Assembly (NCBI GenBank): GCA_023269675.1
Contig: JAHFSX010000006.1
Span: 185,039 to 249,038 of the forward strand
Reading direction: 5' to 3'
DNA: 64,000 nucleotides
Origin: Verrucomicrobiota bacterium
Lineage (GTDB): Bacteria; Verrucomicrobiota; Kiritimatiellia; RFP12; UBA1067
The notes beneath the pieces were generated by a model. It ran no database searches, had not been told where the DNA came from, and saw nothing but the letters and a program-made list of their open reading frames with translations. Numbering within the stretch: the stretch's first letter is position 1; every line of letters starts with the position of its first letter. This document shows, in pieces, positions 53,272 through 60,430 of the stretch. Made by a program: the position numbers and the translations under genes.

Positions 53272-54534
53272 TCAGCCGCCGAGCGCGCCGAAGATGGGCT
53301 TCAGGTGACGCTCGTACAGGTTCGCGGTCACGTGTTTAGCCACCACCGCCTCGTTTTTCTGAAGCGCGTTCAGGTAGCGGTCCCCCAGCTCGGCCGCCAC
53401 TTTGTAGGCGACGTGGATGAACTGCCGGAAATCGGGGTTGAACCGGGAATCGCCCGGAGCGTTCCGCAAGGTTCCGGCGAAATGGCCGCCGTCCCACCCC
53501 GCGACCTCCTCCGCATCCGGCAGCCGGTCCAAGGCCACGTCGATCACGGTGGCATACGGCCCGCACAGCTCGTCGAAACGCGACAGCGCCCGCGCGTAGA
53601 TCTCCTTGGCGACGGAAAGCCCCTCCCCGCCCGCCACCGCCAGTCCGGCGACCTCCTCCAGCCACGTGGTGCCGGCCGTCTTGACATGCACCCCCGCGCC
53701 CCGCGCCCTCAGCGTCTGCGCCACATAAGGATAGAGCGAGAACTTGTCGCTGCCGGAATGGATGCTGAGCTTCAGGTTTTCCGGCAGGCCGAACCGCTGC
53801 GCCGCGTAGCGCGCCACGCAGACGTCCGCGTCGAACTCGCGGCCGAACACCGCCGCGTCGCCCACGTAGTCCACGCCCTTGTTGAAGCGCCCCGTGAACT
53901 TCGGCGCGATCGTCTGCAGCGGGATCTTCTCCTCCGCGATCGCCGCCAGGATCACGAGCAGCATCTCGGGCGTCTGCGGCAGGACCGTCTCGTCCATCGA
54001 GACCTCGGTGACGAACGCGTCCGTGCCCTTCTTCTCGACGATGTGCCGGTAGAGCCGCCCCGCCTGCCGGATCGCGAAAAGCGTGTTGCGCAGATGCTCC
54101 GTCACCTGGGCCCGCGTCAGCACCACCGGCTCGGCGAGCCCCTCGACCGCGTGCGCGCCGACCAGCTCCGGGTGACGCGCCACGAACCCGTAGATCTCCC
54201 CCTCGTCCATGGTCTCGCCGATGTAGTCCGCCACGTCCAGCGTGAAAAAATCCGAAGCGGCCACGAACCCGTCCACGTTCTTGAGGCTGATGTGGTCGGC
54301 GTCGACATAGTAAGGCAGCGTCCAGCCCGCGTCCCGCACCGCCGCGTCGGCCTCGCTCCGCACCGACTCCGGCTTCGTGCCGATGATCGTGTGCTCGCGG
54401 TTCGACTTGTTCCAGACCGGCGACACCTCCACCCGCTCGCGCTGCATCAGCAGGCGGAAAGCCTCCAGCTGCGCCCGCCCCTGATGCCCGAACCGGTCCC
54501 CGACCCCCATCGAATATTTCGCCAACTGTTTCAT
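53272..54534 (-). CDS. uxaE: Tagaturonate epimerase family protein
   Basis: This 420-aa protein has the marks of the UxaE family, which epimerises D-tagaturonate to D-fructuronate in galacturonate use. 'KFTGRFNKGVDYVGD', 'LKLSIHSGSDKFSLYPYV' and the His/Asp-rich 'YYVDADHISLKNVDGF' are typical. The ATG at 54534 (MKQLAKYSMGVGDRFG) is chosen because the protein homology begins there; the frame continues upstream through a repeat. A sigma-70-like promoter lies 41 bp before the start. No other uronate gene is in the window, so the pathway is only inferred. Confidence 0.8.
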   Translation of the reverse strand: MKQLAKYSMGVGDRFGHQGRAQLEAFRLLMQRERVEVSPVWNKSNREHTIIGTKPESVRSEADAAVRDAGWTLPYYVDADHISLKNVDGFVAASDFFTLDVADYIGETMDEGEIYGFVARHPELVGAHAVEGLAEPVVLTRAQVTEHLRNTLFAIRQAGRLYRHIVEKKGTDAFVTEVSMDETVLPQTPEMLLVILAAIAEEKIPLQTIAPKFTGRFNKGVDYVGDAAVFGREFDADVCVARYAAQRFGLPENLKLSIHSGSDKFSLYPYVAQTLRARGAGVHVKTAGTTWLEEVAGLAVAGGEGLSVAKEIYARALSRFDELCGPYATVIDVALDRLPDAEEVAGWDGGHFAGTLRNAPGDSRFNPDFRQFIHVAYKVAAELGDRYLNALQKNEAVVAKHVTANLYERHLKPIFGALGG

Positions 54535-54574
54535 TGTCCCTCGCATCCGTTCGTTTTCCACATTGTCCGGTGAT

Positions 54575-54602
54575 TGTATAACCGCCCGTCTGTAATGGTC
54601 AA
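54575..54602 (-). promoter_or_regulatory. Sigma-70 promoter of the uxaE-like gene
   Basis: On the minus strand, -35 TTGACC (54602-54597), a 16-bp spacer and -10 TATACA (54580-54575) precede the start by about 41 bp. Confidence 0.55.
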
Positions 54603-54645
54603 GCAGGTTTACCCGGGTGCATGAGGCACCTTTGAATAACAAGGC

Positions 54646-54728
54646 ATCGACGGGTGCTCGGGGCCGGCTAAAGCCGGTACAACATGCGAAGACCCGGGCC
54701 TGTTGCACCGGCTTTAGCCGGCCCCGGT
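54646..54728. repeat. Dispersed palindromic repeat, copy 2
   Basis: GGGGCCGGCTAAAGCCGG (54660-54677) continues into TACAAC and pairs with GTTGCA-CCGGCTTTAGCCGGCCCC (54702-54725). The reverse complement of 27761-27845 matches this copy for about 80 bp including the outer flank CGACRGGTGCTC. It lies between the divergent uxaE-like and lutC genes. Confidence 0.75.
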
Positions 54729-54859
54729 CATGGAGCGGGCGGCCCCGGCGCAGGTGGCGCACACCGATTCGCCTGACAAGAAAAGCGCGTTGACACGCTC
54801 TCCCCTGATCGCCTAAGCTCCCCTGCACCGTTTAGGTCAAGCGGCGAAAGGCAGACGGC

Positions 54860-55408
54860 ATGTTCAACCGATTTAAAACCAAGGCCGAAGAGGCCCGCGC
54901 CGAGGTGCACCGTTTCCCCACGCGGGCCGCGGCCCTCGACTTCATCCTCGCGTTCCTGCAGGCGGAGGGGCTCGCGGACACTCCGCACGCGCAGGCCCTG
55001 TGGGCCGGCGGAACCTTCCTCGACGGACTCGACCGGCAGCCGCTCGCGGCACTCTCCGGGCTCTCTTTCGACGTCACCCGCGAACGGGCGGCCGCGGCCA
55101 AGTTCGGCATCAGCCAGATGGCGTGGGCCCTGGCCGACACCGGCACGCTGGCCCAGGACGCCACGGCGGTCGCGCAGCGGCTGGTCTCCTCCCTCACCTC
55201 GATCCACCTCGCGCTGGTCCCGACCGCGGGGCTCCTCCCCGACCTGCCGGCGCTGCTGACCCGCGTGAACCCGGAGGCGTCCGGCTACATCGCCCTCATC
55301 ACGGGACCCAGCCGCACGGCCGACATCGAGCGCGTGCTCACGATCGGCGTGCACGGCCCCGAGCGGCTCGTGATCCTCTTTGTCGACGACCTGGAGGCCA
55401 AGGTCTGA
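54860..55408 (+). CDS. lutC: LUD-domain protein, LutC-type
   Basis: This 182-aa protein of the LUD (lactate utilisation) family resembles LutC: 'FGISQMAWALADTGTLAQDA', 'LTSIHLALVPTAGLLPDL' and 'ALITGPSRTADIERVLTIGVHGPERL'. LutC forms the L-lactate oxidation complex with LutA and LutB. AAAGG precedes the ATG. The fused lutB-lutA gene follows 133 bp downstream on the same strand. Confidence 0.9.
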   Translation: MFNRFKTKAEEARAEVHRFPTRAAALDFILAFLQAEGLADTPHAQALWAGGTFLDGLDRQPLAALSGLSFDVTRERAAAAKFGISQMAWALADTGTLAQDATAVAQRLVSSLTSIHLALVPTAGLLPDLPALLTRVNPEASGYIALITGPSRTADIERVLTIGVHGPERLVILFVDDLEAKV

Positions 55409-55541
55409 TGGCGCCGCGAACCCACACGCCGGGAGCTGTGGCCGGGACGGAGCCCGCCCCCCATGAATTCTGAAGGCTTGCTTCTCTGAAACCTGGAGGG
55501 ACGACCTCCGTGTCGTCCACGAATCGCCGTGCAGGAATCTT

Positions 55542-57686
55542 ATGTCTAAAACATTCAAAGCCTCCATCCAGAAAGCCCTCAACAACGCCAACCTCACCGG
55601 GGCGCTCGGGAAATTCTCCGAAGCCTACAAGGTCAACCGCGCCAAGGCCTACGAGGGGATCGACTTCGAGGCGCTGCGCACCGTGATCGCCGACCGCAAG
55701 TCGTACGCCGCCGCCCATCTCGACAGCCTCGCCACCCTCTTCGCGCAGAAGGCCGAGGCGCGCGGCGCCAAGGTCTTCCGGACGGGCGACCCCGCCCTGG
55801 CCCGGGCGTACATCCTGCAGGTCGCCCGCGACCGGGGCGTCAAGACCGTGGTCAAATCCAAATCCATGGCCACCGAGGAGATCCACCTCAACGCCTTCCT
55901 GGAAAAGGCCGGACTCACGGTCAACGAAACGGACCTCGGGGAATGGATCATCCAGCTGGCCGGCCAGACCCCCTCGCACATGGTGATGCCCGCCATCCAC
56001 ATGACCAAGGAGGAGGTCTCCGACCTCTTCAGCGAGGCGGTCGACGAGCGGCTGACCGCGGACATCCCGCGGCTCGTCAAGGTCGCCCGCGACACCCTGC
56101 GTCCGAAGTTCCTCGAGGCCGACATGGGCATCAGCGGCGCGAACATCGCCGTGGCCGAGACCGGCAGCCTCGTGCTGATGACCAACGAAGGCAACGCCCG
56201 GCTGGTCACCTCCCTGCCCAAAATCCACGTCGCGCTGGTCGGGATCGAGAAGCTGGTCGCCGCCTTCGCCGACATCGCCCCCATCCTGCAGGCGCTCCCC
56301 AAGAGCGCGACCGCCCAGGCGCTCACGAGCTACGTCTCGATCATCACCGGCCAGACGCCGAACAGCGACGGCTCCCTCAAGGAGCTGCACATCATCCTCT
56401 TGGACAACCGCCGGACCGAGATGGCGCGGGACCCGCAGTTCAAGCAGGCGCTGCAGTGCATCCGCTGCGCCTCCTGCCTCAACGTCTGCCCGATCTTCCG
56501 CCTCGTCGGCGGCCACGTTTTCGGCAAGGTCTACACCGGCGGCATCGGCACCATCCTCACGGCCTGGTTCGACGCGCTGAAAGCCTCCGGGGAGATCCAA
56601 GGCCTCTGCATCCAGTGCGGCGCGTGCAAGGAGGTCTGCCCCGGCAAGATCGACATCCCCGACCTGATCATGGAGCTGCGGCGCCGGCTGGTCAAAGAGG
56701 AGGGCCTGCCCCTGCTGCAGCAGGCGATCTACCAGGTCGTCAACAACCGGACGCTCTTCCACGCCATGCTGCGCACCGCCTCGCTGGCGGACCGGCCGTT
56801 CGTCAAAGGCCGCTTCATCCGCCACCTGCCGATGTTTCTGGCGGGCCTGACCGACGGCCGCAGCCTGCCGGCCATCGTGGCCGAGCCCTTCCGCGACCGC
56901 TTCAAAAAAATCGCCCAGCCGCGCTTCAAGGAGAAGGCCGCCTTCTTCGCGGGGTGCCTGATCGACTTCGCCTACCCCGAAATGGGCGAGGCCCTGATCC
57001 GCATCCTGAACAAGGCCGGCATCGAGGTCGTCTTCCCGCAGGCCCAGACCTGCTGCGGCGCGCCGGCCCGCTACAGCGGCGCCTACGAGGTCGCCGCGCA
57101 GAACGCCGTCGACAACCTCAAGGCCCTGGCGGGCGACGAAGCGACCTGGGTCGTCTCCGCCTGCCCGACCTGCACCGCGGCGCTGACGCGCGAGTTCCAG
57201 CTGACCTTCGAGAGCCTCGGCCAGACCGAGTGGCTGCCGCAGGCCAAGGCGCTGGCCGCAAAGACCGTCGACTTCTCCACGCTCGTCGCGCGGCTGGTGG
57301 AGGAGGGCCGCCTGACACTTAAAGAGGGGCAGAAGCTCGGCGCCCTCACCTATCACGACTCGTGCCACCTGAAGCGCACGCTGCACGCCGAGCAGCCGCC
57401 GCGCGACCTGCTGCGGAAAGCCGGATATGAGCTCTCCGAGATGGCCGAGTGCGACACCTGCTGCGGCATGGGCGGCTCTTACTCCCTGAAGCTGCCCGAG
57501 ATCGCCGCGCCCATGCTGCAGCGCAAACTCCGGAACATCAAGGCCACCGGCGTTCCGGTCGTCGCCATGGACTGCCCGGGGTGCGTCATGCAGATCCGCG
57601 GCGGCTTCGACCAGGACGGCGCCGCGGTCCAGGTGCGCCACACCCTGGAGCTGCTGGACGAGGCTCTGGAAAGCGCGACACCCTGA
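55542..57686 (+). CDS. LutB-LutA fusion, lactate oxidation iron-sulphur protein
   Basis: This 714-aa protein unites two normally separate subunits. The first half is LutB-like: a LUD domain (about 60-295; SKSMATEEIHLNAFLE, AVAETGSLVL) and two 4Fe-4S motifs C306xxC309xxC312xxxCP and C356xxC359xxC362xxxCP. The second half is LutA-like, with two CCG domains: 'AFFAGCLIDFAYP', TCCGAPARYSG and CPTCTAAL, then 'YHDSCHLKR', CDTCCGMGGSYSL and DCPGCVMQIRGG. It should oxidise L-lactate to pyruvate with LutC. AGGAATCTT precedes the ATG. A transcript with lutC is likely. Confidence 0.9.
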   Translation: MSKTFKASIQKALNNANLTGALGKFSEAYKVNRAKAYEGIDFEALRTVIADRKSYAAAHLDSLATLFAQKAEARGAKVFRTGDPALARAYILQVARDRGVKTVVKSKSMATEEIHLNAFLEKAGLTVNETDLGEWIIQLAGQTPSHMVMPAIHMTKEEVSDLFSEAVDERLTADIPRLVKVARDTLRPKFLEADMGISGANIAVAETGSLVLMTNEGNARLVTSLPKIHVALVGIEKLVAAFADIAPILQALPKSATAQALTSYVSIITGQTPNSDGSLKELHIILLDNRRTEMARDPQFKQALQCIRCASCLNVCPIFRLVGGHVFGKVYTGGIGTILTAWFDALKASGEIQGLCIQCGACKEVCPGKIDIPDLIMELRRRLVKEEGLPLLQQAIYQVVNNRTLFHAMLRTASLADRPFVKGRFIRHLPMFLAGLTDGRSLPAIVAEPFRDRFKKIAQPRFKEKAAFFAGCLIDFAYPEMGEALIRILNKAGIEVVFPQAQTCCGAPARYSGAYEVAAQNAVDNLKALAGDEATWVVSACPTCTAALTREFQLTFESLGQTEWLPQAKALAAKTVDFSTLVARLVEEGRLTLKEGQKLGALTYHDSCHLKRTLHAEQPPRDLLRKAGYELSEMAECDTCCGMGGSYSLKLPEIAAPMLQRKLRNIKATGVPVVAMDCPGCVMQIRGGFDQDGAAVQVRHTLELLDEALESATP

Positions 57687-57746
57687 CCGGACCGTTGCCC
57701 ACAGCGGTTGGGCGCGTCACGGCTATCCGTGTCACAAGCGGATTTT

Positions 57747-58056
57747 CAAACACAAACGCACAGAGACTCAAAGAAGAAACATCGCCGGCCGTGTGGTTTG
57801 GGTGCGGTTGAAAACGGTTGAACGGGAATGGCAGATTTGTGGTTGGCGTCGCGTCAGGCAGGCGTGATGTGGAGTGCGGCGGCAAGCGTCGCGCGACGCC
57901 GCTTTGCTTGGACCGGCCAGAAAGCGGTGCCGCGCGACGCTTGTCACCGCACTCCATAAAAAAACACGCCCGCAAATCGTTTTCTCGCCGCCTAACCTTC
58001 AACACGTTTCAAACGCTCCCGCGCAGTTTCCTTCGCGTCTTCGAGTCTTTGTGTTA
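57747..58056. repeat. Nested inverted repeat, MITE-like
   Basis: This fills most of the 426-bp gap between lutBA and the beta-helix gene. The outer arms read ACACAAACGCACAGAGACTC and the complement of CGAGTCTTTGTGTTAAC. The middle arms are GGTTGAAAACGGTTGAAC with GTTTCAAACG-type partners. The centre is a near-perfect palindrome at 57871-57955 (GGAGTGCGGCGGCAAGCGTC ... GACGCTTGTCACCGCACTCC). Three nested palindromes of different text suggest one repeat inserted in another. No gene is seen. Confidence 0.7.
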
Positions 58057-58112
58057 ACCGTATTCATTGGGTTCAGGTTAGGCCAAGTGAGTTAAAACAA
58101 CAGGAACGCAAA

Positions 58113-59003
58113 ATGAAGAAACGCCTTCGAATCACAATCGCGCTCTTCGTCGCATGCGCGTTGACCGCCGGCTTCGCCGGCGCGGGCGACGTCACCGACA
58201 AGCCGTTGCGCCTGGCTCACGGGGGCACGGCCGAGGCGCCGGCGGTCTTTGACGGCAAGGGCATGGTCATCGATCTGGGCGTCGACGTCACCGGCCACGC
58301 CTGGAAGAAGGAGGGCGACGTGTGGACCTCCAGCGCGCCGCTCTCGGGGCCCAGGCCCGTGGCTGACGGACAAAACACAGCCTTGTTTCTGGATGAGACG
58401 CCGGTCACCCTCGCGCGGGACCGAGCGGCTGAGCGGGCCGCTCCCGACCCCAAGGCCTTCCGCTTCCTGCCCCCCTCCGCGCTCAAGCCCGGCCAGATGG
58501 GCTGCACGCCCGAGGGGCTGCTCTACTTCCGCTGGCCTCCGACCAAAAAGCCCGGGGAAACGCGCATCATCCTGCCGCCGAAGGCCGGCATCAGCTGCGT
58601 GACCATCGCCTGTTCCCACATCATTGTCAGGAACATCACGGCCGTGCACGCGTCCAACGACGGGTTCAACATTCACGGCGCCTGGGTGGGCATCCGGCTG
58701 GAGAACGTGCGGGCGTTCTCCAACTGCGACGAGGGGATCAGCGCCCACGAGACCGTGCAGATGGATGTGGACGGGGCCGAGATCGCCTGGAACGGCTCCT
58801 CCGACGGCGGCGTGGCCGATGTGAACCACAGCATCACCACCTACAAGAACTGCCGCGTGCACGACAATGCGGGCGCCGCCTTCAAATTCGCCGGCCAAGC
58901 CCACAGCGTGACGGACTCGCTGATCTACAATCAGGCGAAGGACTTTGACGTCGCCAAGGGAACGACCTTCAAGCAAGAGCGCATCGAACGTCGGGAGAAG
59001 TAA
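58113..59003 (+). CDS. Exported right-handed beta-helix protein
   Basis: This 296-aa protein has a signal peptide (cleavage near residue 24). An N-terminal part (about 28-165) is followed by successive short beta-helix rungs ('HIIVRNITAVHASNDGFNIH', 'GIRLENVRAFSNCDEGISAH', 'VDGAEIAWNGSSDGGVADVN', 'YKNCRVHDNAGAAFKFAG'). Such folds occur in pectate lyases and polysaccharide-binding proteins. It is short for an enzyme of that kind, and no catalytic residues stand out. AGGAACG precedes the ATG. The context with glycosidase-like genes suggests polysaccharide binding or breakdown. Confidence 0.75.
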   Translation: MKKRLRITIALFVACALTAGFAGAGDVTDKPLRLAHGGTAEAPAVFDGKGMVIDLGVDVTGHAWKKEGDVWTSSAPLSGPRPVADGQNTALFLDETPVTLARDRAAERAAPDPKAFRFLPPSALKPGQMGCTPEGLLYFRWPPTKKPGETRIILPPKAGISCVTIACSHIIVRNITAVHASNDGFNIHGAWVGIRLENVRAFSNCDEGISAHETVQMDVDGAEIAWNGSSDGGVADVNHSITTYKNCRVHDNAGAAFKFAGQAHSVTDSLIYNQAKDFDVAKGTTFKQERIERREK

Positions 59004-59416
59004 AAGAGGGCAACGGCTTTCGCACATCGCTGCGCCCGCCGGTCACCGAAGGATTTCAGCGGAAAGAGACCCTCTTTAAGTGCGGGAAGACAAGTCGGCG
59101 CAAGGCCATCCTCGCCAATGTCGCGTCCCGGGCTCACATCCTTACGATGCAGAGGGGTGCCCCGCTGCCCTCCTCCCCCCGCAATCGCAGCACGCCCTTC
59201 GACACGTTCCGTATTCTCAGCATTTGTCCTATCGCTATCGGGCTATTTACCATAGGTGCCGGCTAAATAAGATGACGCATTAATCAGGCTGTCGCCCGAT
59301 TGTTATTTGCCGGACAAAGGTGTCTAATAACGCTCCCGTTTCTGCCCGAAGGCGCCGACCGACTGTCGCCGCGCATCGAGGCCGACGGTCGTGCAGACCC
59401 GCCACTTGGAGACACC
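59004..59416. other. Intergenic region with no recognised feature
   Basis: These 413 bases lie before the glycogen-binding-domain gene at 59417. An open frame runs in from 59300 but has no ribosome-binding site. I see no gene, repeat or clear promoter here. Confidence 0.4.
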
Positions 59417-59794
59417 ATGCCAAAGACCAAATCAGCCGTATCCCCGAAGACCCATGAGCCGCTCACACCCGCAAGGCCCCCGACTCGGAATACCGGACTG
59501 GTCGACAGCCTGATGCGGCTGATGGAGCGCGAAACCGGAAAGGCCATCCAGTTCGAGGTCGCCGCCCAACGGGACAGCCGGGTCTGCGTCGCCGGCACCT
59601 TCAACAACTGGGACCCGACCTCGCATCCGCTGACCTACCACCCGGAAGACGGTCTCTACAAGGCGACCCTGCTGATCGACGCCGGAACCCACGAATACAA
59701 GATCGTGGTCGACGGCGTCTGGCACAGGGATGAGAAGTGCCCCCACTGGAAGCGCAACGCCCTCGGCACCCTCAACAGCGTGATCAAGGTCTGA
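59417..59794 (+). CDS. Stand-alone glycogen-binding domain protein (CBM48/AMPK1-like)
   Basis: This 125-aa paralogue of the protein at 22626 has a disordered N-terminus (1-28), then 'VDSLMRLMERETGKAIQFE', 'VCVAGTFNNWDPTSHPL', 'HEYKIVVDGVWHRD' and 'GTLNSVIKV'. GGAG lies 6 bp before the ATG. It is followed after 108 bp by another member of the family on the same strand. The shared helix 'LMRLMxRETGKAIQF' is not in the two shorter paralogues and may be an interaction element. No signal peptide is present. Confidence 0.85.
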   Translation: MPKTKSAVSPKTHEPLTPARPPTRNTGLVDSLMRLMERETGKAIQFEVAAQRDSRVCVAGTFNNWDPTSHPLTYHPEDGLYKATLLIDAGTHEYKIVVDGVWHRDEKCPHWKRNALGTLNSVIKV

Positions 59795-59902
59795 GAGACC
59801 CCTCCCGCCAACGCGGGGGGGCGGTCCATCATACGGCGACCGTCGGCACGCGGGACTCAGGGCGTCATAAGCCGGTCCGCTTAAGCTTAAGGGAAAACAG
59901 GG

Positions 59903-60202
59903 ATGCTACTCAAAACCGCCACGACAAACGACACGCCTGTGATGAGGCGCGTCACCGTCACCTTCCGCGCCGACCCCGGCCGCACGGTATTCCTCGCCGG
60001 CACCTTCAACAACTGGGATACGACCGACAGGCAGATGTCCGACCAAAAGGGCGACGGCGTCTATTGCGCGACCCTATACCTCCCCGTGGGCGCCCACCAA
60101 TACAAGTTCGTGATCGACGGCACCTGGCACGCCGACCACGAATGCGCCGACTGGGTCCAAAACGAGCACGGCACGCTCAACAACGTCATGCTTGTCGTTT
60201 AA
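59903..60202 (+). CDS. Stand-alone glycogen-binding domain protein, short form
   Basis: This 99-aa protein is of the short form like that at 4981. A short start leads directly into 'VTVTFRADPGRTVFLAGTFN' followed by NWDTT, then 'HQYKFVIDGTWHAD' and 'GTLNNVMLVV'. The last Cys/Trp pair 'HECADWVQ' matches 'PKCADWVP' of the 4981 protein. AAGGG precedes the ATG. It follows the 125-aa paralogue and could be co-transcribed. Confidence 0.85.
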   Translation: MLLKTATTNDTPVMRRVTVTFRADPGRTVFLAGTFNNWDTTDRQMSDQKGDGVYCATLYLPVGAHQYKFVIDGTWHADHECADWVQNEHGTLNNVMLVV

Positions 60203-60430
60203 ATCCGGACGACGCCGAGACTCCCCGCCCGGCCACCTTCTCCCCGCGTCCGCCGCCTCTTCGCAGCCATACCGGAACCGGGCCGTCTCCGAGGCGTTCC
60301 GTCAGCTTCACATCTTCCTTATTCTTTGCCTCGAGTCCTTGCGCTTTTTGTTTCTTCGTCTCTTTGTCTTTTCCAACTGACGGCGCGACCTCTTCAAGGC
60401 TCCATTGGCCGAACCTCACGTGCGGCTCCT

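Noticed and set aside
53272..54828. Longer uxaE-like frame beginning near 54828
   Set aside because: The added part translates the palindromic repeat at 54646-54728 and lies upstream of the likely promoter.
55338..57641. A 767-codon minus-strand frame across lutBA
   Set aside because: The plus strand carries an intact protein with all cysteine motifs; the opposite frame has none.
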